Source: Fusibacter paucivorans
Lineage (GTDB): Bacteria; Bacillota; Clostridia; Peptostreptococcales; Acidaminobacteraceae
Assembly (NCBI RefSeq): GCF_018390735.1
Contig: NZ_JAHBCL010000006.1
Span: 89,763-153,762, forward strand
DNA length: 64,000 bases
Direction of reading: 5' to 3'
In this document: positions 8,702-17,856 of the stretch, piece after piece
How the letters are laid out: each line of letters starts with the position of its first letter
Position numbering within the stretch: the first letter of the stretch is position 1
Position numbers and translations under genes: made by a program
The notes under the pieces: model-generated
The model's input: only the letters and a program-made list of their open reading frames with translations
Database searches by the model: none
Told to the model about the DNA's origin: nothing

Positions 8702-9322
8702 TTACGCTTTTAAATACTTGGTTGCGGTCTCAAGCATTAATGTAAATGAAGTTGCACCCGGATCTTGATGTCCGATGCTTCGATCGCCCAAATAGCTGGC
8801 GCGGCCTTTCGTCGCACGTATTGTCTTTGTAAATTCAATGCCTTCATTCGCTGCGGCACATGCCTTTTCAAGTCCTTCTACTACAGATAGACCTTCAGCA
8901 ACCGCCTGTTTCAGCGCATCTTGTGCCGGCATCATAGCATCAAGCATGGTTTTTTCACCTTTAACGGCTTTACCGCGGTCTTGGATACCTTTTATCGCAG
9001 CCGCGAGCATTACTTCTGCCTCTTCAAGCGTCAGTGTTTCTTTTCCTTGTGCTTCGGCACCTGCTCTCATAAATGCCGTTCCATATAATGGCCCGCTTGC
9101 GCCGCCTACAGTAGAAAGCAGTGTCATCCCTAATTTTTTAAGTGATGCACCAATATCTGTATCCTCTTCTGTAAATTTCGTAATAACCGCTTCAAAACCT
9201 CGATTCATGTTGATACCGTGGTCAGCATCACCGATAGCCCCATCAAGCTCTGTTAAAAAAGCTTCTTGACTTGATATGGTCTCTTGGAGTGCTTGGATCA
9301 TCCCAAACAATGTTTTGCTCAT
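8702..9322 (-). CDS. dhaL: Dihydroxyacetone kinase ADP-binding subunit DhaL
   Basis: DhaL carries ADP/ATP as a cofactor and phosphorylates dihydroxyacetone bound to DhaK. 206 residues from the ATG at 9322 (MSKTLFGMIQALQ), chosen for its GGAGG site. Family motifs are LDGAIGDADHGINMNRGF (Mg-nucleotide aspartates), TVGGASGPLYGTAFMRAG, GEKTMLDAMMPA, and ATKGRASYLGDRSIGHQDPGA. First gene of the operon, behind a sigma-54-type promoter at 9361-9377. Confidence 0.94.
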   Translation of the reverse strand: MSKTLFGMIQALQETISSQEAFLTELDGAIGDADHGINMNRGFEAVITKFTEEDTDIGASLKKLGMTLLSTVGGASGPLYGTAFMRAGAEAQGKETLTLEEAEVMLAAAIKGIQDRGKAVKGEKTMLDAMMPAQDALKQAVAEGLSVVEGLEKACAAANEGIEFTKTIRATKGRASYLGDRSIGHQDPGATSFTLMLETATKYLKA

Positions 9323-9360
9323 AATTCGACCTCCATGTGATAGTGTTTGATTATAAAAAA

Positions 9361-9377
9361 AGCAAAATACATGCCAA
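9361..9377 (-). promoter_or_regulatory. Sigma-54 promoter of the dha operon
   Basis: On the minus strand TTGGCATGTATTTTGCT has the GG and GC dinucleotides exactly ten bases apart, as sigma-54 RNA polymerase requires. Transcription would start near 9350, about 25-30 bases before the dhaL start. The neighbouring gene at 9553 encodes a sigma-54 activator, which supports it. The promoter sits inside an 11-bp inverted repeat (9361-9371 and 9390-9400). Confidence 0.85.
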
Positions 9378-9400
9378 CTTTTCAAAGCGTGTATTTTGCT
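9361..9400 (-). terminator. 11-bp inverted repeat with T-run at the dha promoter
   Basis: AGCAAAATACA and TGTATTTTGCT form a perfect inverted repeat around an 18-base loop, followed on the minus strand by TTTTTTTATAATC. It may end the upstream dhaR transcript, or be an operator, or both. It includes the whole sigma-54 promoter. Confidence 0.5.
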
Positions 9401-9552
9401 ACATTTAAACGTGAACGATTACTAATGTTTGGTGTTTTTCGGTTCTTTATTTTAAAGAGTTGGTAATATCTCCCCAAAAATGTATTGTGCATTAAGCCGA
9501 TAAAATGCGCTTTTTGAAAAACAAGCGTCCTACACTCGATCATCATCTGCGC

Positions 9553-11610
9553 TTAATCGATCAAATGGTATTTCTTTGCTTTTGCCGATACCGTTTTATG
9601 GTTAATACCCAGCGCCTTACCGGCAGCATTGCAGCTTCCATATTGAAGCAGTGCATGTTCAATAATTCGCTTTTCGTAGGTCTCCCACGACTCTACTTTT
9701 CCGGAACTGACTTCGACAATTTCTGCTGTTTGAATCTCTGAAGACGGCATGTGTTCAATGACATATGACGGCAAGTCCTTTAATGTCACCACATCGCCTT
9801 CCAACAGCAATAATGTTCTTTCCAGCAGATTCTCCAGTTCTCGAATATTGCCAGGCCAAGGGTAGCTTATCAACGCGTCCATTACGCTGCGCGCATAGGT
9901 GACTTTCGATTTTGAAAGTTCTTCACAAATACGTTTTGTAAATGTCTCCACCAGTATTGCGATATCTTCTTTACGTTCTCGAAGCGGCGGCAATAGAATG
10001 GGAATAACGTTTAAGCGATAATAGAGATCTTCTCGAAAACTTCCCTCTTTAACCAAATCTTCCAGCCTGCGATTTGTCGCTGCGATAATGCGGATGTCCA
10101 ATTTAATCGTCTCTTCACCGCCAACACGCTGAAATTCCCTATTTTGGACAACTCTTAGCAGTTTTACCTGCATGTTTTTATCCATTTCACCGATTTCATC
10201 CAGAAAAATGGTGCCATTGTTGGCGAGTTCAAACTTACCATATTTCGTTTTATAAGCACCTGTAAAAGCACCTTTTTCATGACCAAACAATTCGCTTTCC
10301 ATCAGTGTCGGCGGAATTGCCGCACAGTTGACTCGGATAAACGGTTCACCTGCGCGATCGCTGGAATAGTGTATCGCCTCGGCCATTAATTCTTTGCCTG
10401 TTCCGCTTTCGCCATTGATCATGACGGTATAACGGCTCCCGGCCGCTTTAGAGGCAATCGCCATCGCATCCATTATCTTGCCCCCAGTTCCAATGATACG
10501 GTCAAATGCAGGGCCAATCTTTTTGGTACGTATGAGTTCTTCTTCAAGATAAGCTGCTTTGGCTGATACCTTGTGCAGTTTATCCACCAGTTCTTTCACT
10601 GCCGTAATATCTTTCACAACGGATAAAACGCCAGTGCCGCGACCATCTACAATAATGGGCGTCACATTGGCAATAATCTGTGTCCCATTGCTTTTCGTGG
10701 TAATGCCGCCGATTATTTTTCGCCCAGAGTTCAGCACTTTTGCACGATTGCCTTTCGGTGCCACTTCCATAACATTTTTGCCAATGAGATTTTCATAGCT
10801 CTCACCACAAATTTTTTGGTAAGCCGCGTTAATGTACGTAATGACTCCCGTTTGATTAATCACACAGATGCCGTCTTGAACGGTTTCAAGAATCAATTGA
10901 TATTTTTCTTTGAGTTCTTTAATTTCGTTAAGTTCCCAAGAGATATGGACCAGTTTTGTAATATCTTCAAAAATACTGATCGCGCCTTTACACGATTGAT
11001 CAATCATAATCGGCGTCACATTTGAAACAACGGTAAATTGGCCAATGCGATTGGTATAGGCAATTTCGGGTTTGAGCGTCTTAACCACTTGAGGCAACCT
11101 CGAATTGGGCAGTACATCGAGAATCTTTTTGCCGATTACCGAGCTTGCGGACATACCGAAGATTCGTTCGGCCTCGCTATTAAACATGATAATGTCTTCT
11201 TTTTCATTGATTACGACAAGACCATTCGCAATATGTTTAAAAATATTGTCTGCCGTCAGTAAATTATTCTGTAAGATATCGTCAATTTTATAAATGGCAT
11301 TTGGATCGCCAAAAGAAAAGCCCCCCTCTAAAAAGCGTTTCATTTCATCAGACGCTTCATTCGCAAGCTCGCCATAAGTCACAAGTTCCAAAATGTCATT
11401 TGCCTTAATCCGCAATTCGATTAAGAGTAAAATACTGTCTAGCGGCACTTCTGAATAACCGTCTTTTTGCACTTTAAAAATGACGTTATACCGGTTCTGA
11501 AGTTCTCCGGCCTTATGTACGACCATCGCTGCAACACGGGCATGCATACCTTTTTCATGTCGAAAAGTTACTTCTGTTCGGATACTATCTTGCGTGATGG
11601 TGTTGAGCAT
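9553..11610 (-). CDS. Sigma-54 activator with N-terminal HPr domain (DhaR-like)
   Basis: 685 residues. Domain order: HPr-like domain at about 10-100 (His23 and Arg25 in KGMHARVAAMVV; ends MKRFLEGGF), two PAS domains at about 115-215 and 230-340, AAA+ sigma-54 interaction domain at about 365-600 (Walker A GESGTGKE, GHEKGAFTGA for sigma-54 contact, IFLDEIGEM), and a Fis-type helix-turn-helix at the end (YGSCNAAGKALGINHKTVSAK). It probably activates the adjacent dha operon. The HPr domain keeps the phosphorylatable histidine, so the PTS could set its activity. ATG follows AGGAGGTTTT. Confidence 0.9.
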   Translation of the reverse strand: MLNTITQDSIRTEVTFRHEKGMHARVAAMVVHKAGELQNRYNVIFKVQKDGYSEVPLDSILLLIELRIKANDILELVTYGELANEASDEMKRFLEGGFSFGDPNAIYKIDDILQNNLLTADNIFKHIANGLVVINEKEDIIMFNSEAERIFGMSASSVIGKKILDVLPNSRLPQVVKTLKPEIAYTNRIGQFTVVSNVTPIMIDQSCKGAISIFEDITKLVHISWELNEIKELKEKYQLILETVQDGICVINQTGVITYINAAYQKICGESYENLIGKNVMEVAPKGNRAKVLNSGRKIIGGITTKSNGTQIIANVTPIIVDGRGTGVLSVVKDITAVKELVDKLHKVSAKAAYLEEELIRTKKIGPAFDRIIGTGGKIMDAMAIASKAAGSRYTVMINGESGTGKELMAEAIHYSSDRAGEPFIRVNCAAIPPTLMESELFGHEKGAFTGAYKTKYGKFELANNGTIFLDEIGEMDKNMQVKLLRVVQNREFQRVGGEETIKLDIRIIAATNRRLEDLVKEGSFREDLYYRLNVIPILLPPLRERKEDIAILVETFTKRICEELSKSKVTYARSVMDALISYPWPGNIRELENLLERTLLLLEGDVVTLKDLPSYVIEHMPSSEIQTAEIVEVSSGKVESWETYEKRIIEHALLQYGSCNAAGKALGINHKTVSAKAKKYHLID

Positions 11611-11782
11611 AAAACCTCCTATGGTGATTATGTCATTATTGTATCACATCTTGCCTAAAGTCGCATTTTGACGTCTGGTAATATTTCATCTAATTGAGAA
11701 AACTTTTTCTCAGCCTTACAAAGTCTCCTATGTGGCAAACGGCTGTTCATCACCATCACGCCCCTCAGATAAAATTTGATAA

Positions 11783-11815
11783 AAAAAATCGGTCATTCAA
11801 TCCGACCGATTTTTT
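11783..11815. terminator. Terminator after the carbonic anhydrase gene
   Basis: AAAAAATCGGTC pairs perfectly with GACCGATTTTTT, a hairpin with T runs in both directions, directly after the 11823 gene. Confidence 0.88.
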
Positions 11816-11822
11816 GGCCTAT

Positions 11823-12380
11823 TTAGTTGCCGTCATGCACAATCGTCAGCGCCCCGGTATCCGGCGACATAATCAAACCGTGAACGCGTACGTCTTTGGG
11901 AACGAGCGGGTGCGCTTCAATGATGCTAACGCTTTCAAGTATCGCAGATTCAACGGATTCAAATCCGTGCAGCCATTTTCGGATATCAATGCCCGCATTC
12001 GTCAGTGTATTGACCACCTCTTTATCAATGCCGCGCTCAACCATTTTGCCAACAACGACTTCACTGTTCAGATTACTCATACCACAGCCATAATGTCCCA
12101 CGACAAAAATATCTTCGATGGCAAACTCATAAATGGCGACGACAATGCTTCGTATAATACTGCCGAAAGGGTGCATCACCGTCGCGCCGGCATTCTTAAC
12201 CAGCTTGGCATCGCCGTTTTTAATGTTCATTGCCTGCGGCAGCAGCTCTGTCAGTCGCGTATCCATGCAGGAAAGAATGAGCATTTTCTTTGCCGGTTCC
12301 TTATTGGTCTGAAATTGCGCATAACCTTCCGCTGCGATAAACGCCTGATTATAAGTCATAATTTCTTCGAGTCTGTTCAA
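11823..12380 (-). CDS. Beta-carbonic anhydrase
   Basis: Interconverts CO2 and bicarbonate. 185 residues. Zinc ligands are Cys38 (SCMDTR, with the Asp-Arg pair), His96 and Cys99 (GHYGCGM). The sequence KNAGATVMHPFGSIIRSIVVAIYE is the family dimer region, and VHGLIMSPDTGALTIV ends the domain. The start is a TTG at 12380, well placed after AGGAGGTGTCGC; an ATG seven codons in is possible. Single-gene unit. Confidence 0.92.
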   Translation of the reverse strand: MNRLEEIMTYNQAFIAAEGYAQFQTNKEPAKKMLILSCMDTRLTELLPQAMNIKNGDAKLVKNAGATVMHPFGSIIRSIVVAIYEFAIEDIFVVGHYGCGMSNLNSEVVVGKMVERGIDKEVVNTLTNAGIDIRKWLHGFESVESAILESVSIIEAHPLVPKDVRVHGLIMSPDTGALTIVHDGN

Positions 12381-12520
12381 GCGACACCTCCTGTTTTGTT
12401 ATGATGTTCTCAATGCCGTTTTCATTGCAGCGCCTATCATTGCTCTTCCATACAACGCTTACAAATTCACACGTCACTTACATCAATTATGAATATTATA
12501 CAGGAAGGTATGCATTTGTC

Positions 12521-12549
12521 AAAACGGCTGACATCTATGCCAGCCGTCT
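12521..12549 (-). terminator. Terminator after the DUF302 gene
   Basis: ACGGCTG pairs with CAGCCGT around ten bases, followed by TTTTGAC on the minus strand. Modest U-tract. Confidence 0.65.
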
Positions 12550-12588
12550 TACCATTTATATTACTTTTTAATTGTTAGCTGTCCTTCA

Positions 12589-12999
12589 TCAAATGTTGAC
12601 TTCTTCTTCAGATACAACTTTATCAATGATATCTGTCAATGCCATCTCAACTTCTTCCGCATAAGAGCGCAATAGGTCATCCGGCGTCAAGAGTGCTATA
12701 AGCTCAACAGGTCTGGGAAGTCCAATAAAAACTTCGCCATCCTGTTCGTAAGCTGCCATTTTACATGGCAGGAAGTAACCGGTTTTAATCCATTCATTAA
12801 GTACTTTATCCGCTTTTGATGGATTGCATACTTCAAATACCCAAAAGTTATCCTGAAGTTCAAATCCCTTTTCTGAAAGTTTATCCTTAAAATTCAATTC
12901 CCACAAAACACCAAATCCTTGTGACGGCAACAGCGCTTTAAAGCGTTCAATCGTTGTCTTAAGGTCATAAGGTGATTTCTTTTCAACAATAAAATTCAT
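12589..12999 (-). CDS. DUF302-family protein
   Basis: 136 residues from the ATG at 12999, chosen because AAGGAGGTAGCA precedes it. The pattern FIVEKKSPYDLKTTIERFKALLPSQGFGVLWELNFKDKLSEKG and the later FEVCNPSKADKVL, LPCKMAAYEQDGEVFIGLPRP match the DUF302 fold. Biochemical function of the family is not settled. Single gene with its own terminator; neighbours give no clue. Confidence 0.85.
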   Translation of the reverse strand: MNFIVEKKSPYDLKTTIERFKALLPSQGFGVLWELNFKDKLSEKGFELQDNFWVFEVCNPSKADKVLNEWIKTGYFLPCKMAAYEQDGEVFIGLPRPVELIALLTPDDLLRSYAEEVEMALTDIIDKVVSEEEVNI

Positions 13000-13161
13000 T
13001 GCTACCTCCTTCTTCATTCTTACTGACGATTCAATTTGGTTTTAAGCATAATACTCACGCTTACTTCCCAGTAATGTTCTAACATGTTGCTTTAAAAACG
13101 TCCTTTTTATTATTGTGCTCCCATTGGATAAATGCCTTTAGCAATAGAGGGAATTATTTCT

Positions 13162-14838
13162 CTAAATAATATAGTCTGTTGCATCACGGTGAATCACTTG
13201 AAGATTCCGCTTAATAATCGCTTTTTCACGATACATGCGCTCATCAGCCAAATGAATCAACGCTTCGAGATTTGCTTGGCTCAACTCACTAATCCCTGAA
13301 ACACCGTGGCTAAGGCTAATGACAAAAGCCGCTTCAGCAGTCTGGTTAAATCGCTGAACACCCTCTAAAATACGTTTCCAGATCACCTCGGCTTCTTGCG
13401 GCGTCGTACCGACAAAGCCAATAACGAACTCATCGCCGCCAAAACGGCAGAGCACGTCTTCATTGCGTATTTTTTCCTTCAACAGTTCAGCAGAAGTTTG
13501 AAGCAGCTTGTCACCCGCTTCATGCCCCAATGTATCGTTGACGACTTTTAAGCCGTTAACGTCAATAAAGCAGATTGAAAGTTGTTCATCATAGTCAGAC
13601 AATATCTCTTCCAGTAAATCAAATCCCTTTCTTCGATTGTAAACGCCCGTCAGCGAATCAATTTCAGAAAAACGCTTTATTTTGGCACGTGTAAAACGAC
13701 GACTTAAAAGAAACGGAAAAAATCCCAGCATCACAATGAACGCCATCATTAAAAACCATTTATAGCGTTCGACAACGCGCAAAAACATTGCCATTTGATC
13801 ATTTGAAAATAAATAGCCGACGTCGCTCGTTTTTGAAATAAATGACACCATCATCAGTCGTCCGGGATCATAAGCAATTAATGGTACCGTATGGAGTACG
13901 GTTGCTTCTGAGGCAACAGTCTCTTGGGTTAGTGCTTGATAAATATAACCGCCGGCTTCTGTCTGTACTTTTCCGGTATCGTTCTCAAGCATTGCCACCC
14001 ACGCCAGTGGATCGAGTCTGCCAAATGTTATTTCTGAACGTTCTAAAATAGAATTGCCCCACGTTTGCGACGGATCCGGTGATACGAGATAATAGCCGTC
14101 ACTGTCAAGTAACAACAGCTCACTGTCAGTCCCTTCCGAGAACTGTTCATAGAGCATCAGCAAGTCATCTAGTTTATAATTAATCACGAGAATACCTTCT
14201 GGCGAATCGCCTTTAAAAATTGGCGTCGAAAACCTGACAACAGGATTATAAGGTTTCTCCACTTCATCATTCTCCACATTGAGATCCAGTGCTGAAATAT
14301 GGATAGCACCATCAATGAGTTCTCGCGCTTTGACAAAATATTCCCGTGAACGTTTATCCTGTAGTCCCGTTTCAGAGACAATCTCCGCACCAGTCGGCGT
14401 ATTGATGACACGTACGCGCTCCATACCGTCTACACCGATGAAGCGCACTTGATCATAATGCAAATGCGTCGATAAAAATTCGATGAAACGGACTGCCATC
14501 CTTTCTTCGGACAACGCCCTTTCGTTTATCGGCAAATCCGTATCTGCTGATATCAATGTTTTTAAATAGAGCAAATCAGAAACTGCTTCATCAAAAGAAG
14601 TACTGAACAGCTTTGCTTCTGCACTTAAAATATGCATTTCTTTATCGACAATGGAGGCTTTGAGTGCTGTATTGCTCTTTTCATCAACATAGACAATCAA
14701 ACAAATGAGCGTCACTAAAATGACAGACATTAGCGCAACATAAAAGGCGATATCTTTTGGCCTTATCGCTTCCTTACGGTAATGGTAAGGTTCAGAATGC
14801 CTCACCGCTCTCTTTTGTCCGTTTCGCTCATTGCTCAT
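13162..14838 (-). CDS. Membrane diguanylate cyclase with extracytoplasmic sensor
   Basis: Makes cyclic di-GMP from two GTP. 558 residues. One membrane segment near 30-50, a large extracytoplasmic region typical of dCache sensors (about 55-340), a second membrane segment (MAFIVMLGFFPFLL, about 355-375), then a GGDEF domain. The active-site motif RFGGDEF is intact, and an RxxD inhibitory site (RNED) lies five residues before it, so the enzyme should be active and product-inhibited. Ligand unknown. No EAL domain. Confidence 0.92.
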   Translation of the reverse strand: MSNERNGQKRAVRHSEPYHYRKEAIRPKDIAFYVALMSVILVTLICLIVYVDEKSNTALKASIVDKEMHILSAEAKLFSTSFDEAVSDLLYLKTLISADTDLPINERALSEERMAVRFIEFLSTHLHYDQVRFIGVDGMERVRVINTPTGAEIVSETGLQDKRSREYFVKARELIDGAIHISALDLNVENDEVEKPYNPVVRFSTPIFKGDSPEGILVINYKLDDLLMLYEQFSEGTDSELLLLDSDGYYLVSPDPSQTWGNSILERSEITFGRLDPLAWVAMLENDTGKVQTEAGGYIYQALTQETVASEATVLHTVPLIAYDPGRLMMVSFISKTSDVGYLFSNDQMAMFLRVVERYKWFLMMAFIVMLGFFPFLLSRRFTRAKIKRFSEIDSLTGVYNRRKGFDLLEEILSDYDEQLSICFIDVNGLKVVNDTLGHEAGDKLLQTSAELLKEKIRNEDVLCRFGGDEFVIGFVGTTPQEAEVIWKRILEGVQRFNQTAEAAFVISLSHGVSGISELSQANLEALIHLADERMYREKAIIKRNLQVIHRDATDYII

Positions 14839-14913
14839 GGCAAAACCGCCTCCGTGATACTGTTTATGTTATCATTATTACCCCCACTTTATTATTTCAC
14901 ACATGCCTTTTAA

Positions 14914-14984
14914 CAAAACAAAAATCCTCGCCCTTCCGATATCACTAAACTTCATTAGCAATAACCGAAAACAGGCGAGGATAT
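14914..14984 (-). terminator. Terminator after the BASS transporter gene
   Basis: ATCCTCGCC and GGCGAGGAT form a 9-bp stem with a long loop, followed on the minus strand by TTTTTGTTTTG. Confidence 0.7.
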
Positions 14985-15052
14985 TTTAATCATCATACTC
15001 TATTCAACATACTTTTTCTTGTTTTTGAACACTTAAATGTCTCAAAATACCA

Positions 15053-16024
15053 TTATGCTTCCATCTCTGATTCCGCCATCTTCGCTTCTCTCGACTTGAC
15101 GATTGCCGCAAAGAGTGCACCGGATATATTATGCCATGCACTAAATAGCGCTGCCGGTACTGCCGCCATTGGCATTGCAGCAAATTGGCTTGCTGCAAGC
15201 GATGCTGCAAGACCTGAATTCTGCATCCCCACTTCAACCGCAAGTGTAATACGCTTCTTGCGCGGCATCCCTGTTATTTTTCCGACAAAATAGCCAAGCG
15301 CATAGCCACTGAGATTATGCAGTATAATCACAATGACAATAATGCCAAGCGCACCAATAATACGTTCCGCATTAGCGCCAATAACGCCCCCGACGATACA
15401 TGCAATTGATAATGACGAAATCGCAGGCATCACATCATTCACCACATTCGCCTTTTCTTTAAGCATGGCTTTGACAATTAGTCCAAGTGCAATTGGCAGT
15501 AAAACGACCTGCACAATGCTGATAAACATGCTCATCGGATCGAAAGACACGGTCTGGCGAATGAGGAAATAGGTAATCGCCGGCGTTAGAATCGGTGCTA
15601 AAAGTGTTGAGACAGTGGTCATCGCCACCGACAACGCAACATCACCGCCTGCCATATAAGAAATAACATTTGAAGACGTTCCGCCAGGGCATGTCCCGAC
15701 GAGAACAACCCCCACCATCAGTGCCTCTTCAAGACCAAACAGTTTTGATAGAATAACAGCCAGGAGCGGCATCACGATAAATTGAGCTGCTGTTCCCTTT
15801 AAAATATCAAGGGGACGCTGCAATACAATTTTGAAATCATCAAGGCTAAGCGTCATCCCCATACCAAACATAATGACGCCAAGCAAAATGGTAATCATTG
15901 ATTGACCGAATACTTTTTTCAGCACCCATCCAAAGAGTGTAGGCTGTATAAAGCCAAGAATCATGCAGATAATAATGATGACGCCAAAATACTTTGAAAT
16001 CCCCTTTGCAATTTTTGTAACCAC
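15053..16024 (-). CDS. Bile acid:sodium symporter (BASS) family transporter
   Basis: 323 residues with nine or ten hydrophobic segments. Family motifs are MFGMGMTLSLDDF, GTCPGGTSSNVISYMAGGDVALS and EVGMQNSGLAASLA. Bacterial members move organic anions with sodium, such as pantothenate or keto acids; the substrate here cannot be read from sequence. The AraC-type regulator at 16149 is upstream on the same strand and may control it. Confidence 0.9.
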   Translation of the reverse strand: MVTKIAKGISKYFGVIIIICMILGFIQPTLFGWVLKKVFGQSMITILLGVIMFGMGMTLSLDDFKIVLQRPLDILKGTAAQFIVMPLLAVILSKLFGLEEALMVGVVLVGTCPGGTSSNVISYMAGGDVALSVAMTTVSTLLAPILTPAITYFLIRQTVSFDPMSMFISIVQVVLLPIALGLIVKAMLKEKANVVNDVMPAISSLSIACIVGGVIGANAERIIGALGIIVIVIILHNLSGYALGYFVGKITGMPRKKRITLAVEVGMQNSGLAASLAASQFAAMPMAAVPAALFSAWHNISGALFAAIVKSREAKMAESEMEA

Positions 16025-16148
16025 AAATACCTCCTATAAGTTCGATAAAAATTTGAGCATAAAAATTTAATTTCATCAATTTTACCAAACAAATCGCTCA
16101 GTTAAAAGCATTTTATTCAATTTTCTACAAATTTTGTAAACCTTCCGT

Positions 16149-17762
16149 TTATGTTAATTGCCTGTTTTGCATTCGAAACTTTCCCGGTGTCATACCCTCC
16201 CGCAGCTTAAAGCACTTGGTAAAATAACTGACATTCTGAAAACCGGACCGATGGGCAATATCAATAATCTTCATATGACTATTCAACAGCATCACCTTTG
16301 CCGCGTCAATACGCAAATCGGTGATATAGTCTGTAAAAGAGCATTGATTTACTTCATTGAATTTGGCACTTAAATAATTGGGCGAAATGTAAAAGTGCGT
16401 CGCAACTGACTGAAGATTTAACGGTTCTCTATAATGCAGCTCCAAATATTGATTGACACGCTCTATGAGCGTCCCGTCATTTTCTGCATAAGAATCCTTA
16501 ATGTCACTAAGGCATTCTATACAAAATGTTTTGAGCAATCCTTTTCGATCCTCAACATCGCGCTTTGTCAGTGCTTCTTCATACTTTCGCATTAACCGCG
16601 CCGTTTTTTCAAAGTCTTTTGTCTTCCGCGCCGGCACTCTCGAGAGTACCACTATCATTTCCATGATTGTTTTCAGATCATAATTGGTCAGGTAAGTTGC
16701 CTCATCCAGCAATTGAGTTACTCTTAAAGCATCCTCATCGACCAGCGCATTTTCGAGTGCCATTTCCAGCGCATATGGATACATCATCTTTGGCGTTCGT
16801 CGTGAACTGTCAATAAGAAAACTGTCATGGGCATTCCGAGCACCCGTCTTGAGTAAACGATCTTTAAGTTTCAGCTGTTCCTGTGTTTTTCTGAGCAATT
16901 CGTTTTCTTTATCGAGCAGAACACTTTCCAAAACACGTCGCTCGTGAACCATATTGATAAATTGAGCCGCAATGGTCATGTGATCAAAGACGACGTATAT
17001 TCTGCTTTTGATAAATGTTTTAAACCGGCTGTACTCTCTGGCCGCCTGTTCTGCTTCATTGCCAAAATCGCCAAAGCTGTTGCGCGTGTAATCACCACCG
17101 CCAAGTACAAAGCGCTCTGTCCACAAAGTGCCGTATTGCCGTTCATTGAGTACCAATGGTGCCGCAATCTGAGAAACACCATAGGGACAGTAATACTGAC
17201 GGATCCCGTCATGAGGTGTCTGTTCTGATTCAAGTGCACAATCTCGGTGTCGGGCACACGTTATACAAAATTCCGGGAGTGTCAAATCACAATTGCCGCC
17301 TCTAAGGTAGTGCATGTCGAGTTTCAAGAGTTGGCTCAGTTCTTCTGTAACATTTTGTATCAGCTCTAAATTCACATGTTCGGTCACATCAACATGCCAT
17401 TCAGATACCTTGGGCATATCAAGCGGTGATAGAGAAATTGGCGCATAGATCACCATGAGCACTAAATCTTCCTTTGCAGATTCATTAATGACAACGTGCT
17501 CGGCAAACGGTGCAACATATTGAAAGGCTGTTGATTCAATATGACGTTCAACGCCGTTATTAATAAAAATGCCTTTCCCTGACAAAACAAAGAGCATCTG
17601 TTCTTCACCAACGTGAAAGTGCTTGTTTTGGTGCGCTTTTGGCGATATGACAACACGCGCCAGACTCAGATGATGATGAGGGGAATCCGACGGTTCATGA
17701 AGCCATTCGATGGTTCCCCAATTAAATTGCTGCACATCTACATGATAATCTGTACGATTCAT
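16149..17762 (-). CDS. AraC-family regulator with cupin and PocR-like sensor domains
   Basis: About 537 residues. N-terminal cupin at about 30-115 (HFHVGEEQMLFVLSGKG), then a cysteine-containing PocR-like domain at about 130-265 (FCITCARHRDCAL, YYCPYGVSQIAAPLV), a helical linker, and a C-terminal AraC double helix-turn-helix (SVATHFYISPNYLSAKF, IIDIAHRSGFQNVSYFTKCFK). PocR domains bind small hydrophobic or polyol ligands in known members. The ATG at 17762 fits the GGGGGAGG site better than the one two codons earlier. Targets may be the BASS gene downstream or ilvD upstream. Confidence 0.85.
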   Translation of the reverse strand: MNRTDYHVDVQQFNWGTIEWLHEPSDSPHHHLSLARVVISPKAHQNKHFHVGEEQMLFVLSGKGIFINNGVERHIESTAFQYVAPFAEHVVINESAKEDLVLMVIYAPISLSPLDMPKVSEWHVDVTEHVNLELIQNVTEELSQLLKLDMHYLRGGNCDLTLPEFCITCARHRDCALESEQTPHDGIRQYYCPYGVSQIAAPLVLNERQYGTLWTERFVLGGGDYTRNSFGDFGNEAEQAAREYSRFKTFIKSRIYVVFDHMTIAAQFINMVHERRVLESVLLDKENELLRKTQEQLKLKDRLLKTGARNAHDSFLIDSSRRTPKMMYPYALEMALENALVDEDALRVTQLLDEATYLTNYDLKTIMEMIVVLSRVPARKTKDFEKTARLMRKYEEALTKRDVEDRKGLLKTFCIECLSDIKDSYAENDGTLIERVNQYLELHYREPLNLQSVATHFYISPNYLSAKFNEVNQCSFTDYITDLRIDAAKVMLLNSHMKIIDIAHRSGFQNVSYFTKCFKLREGMTPGKFRMQNRQLT

Positions 17763-17856
17763 TAGCATAACCTCCCCCAGTGGCAGTACAAATGTTATAC
17801 AGTTTTATCATACACTAGTTCGCATCAATTCAAAACCGGTGTTTATAAAATCGCGT

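Noticed and set aside
8838..9269. 143-residue plus-strand ORF opposite dhaL
   Set aside because: Antisense shadow of dhaL; Ala/Ser-rich composition mirrors the codons of the real gene.
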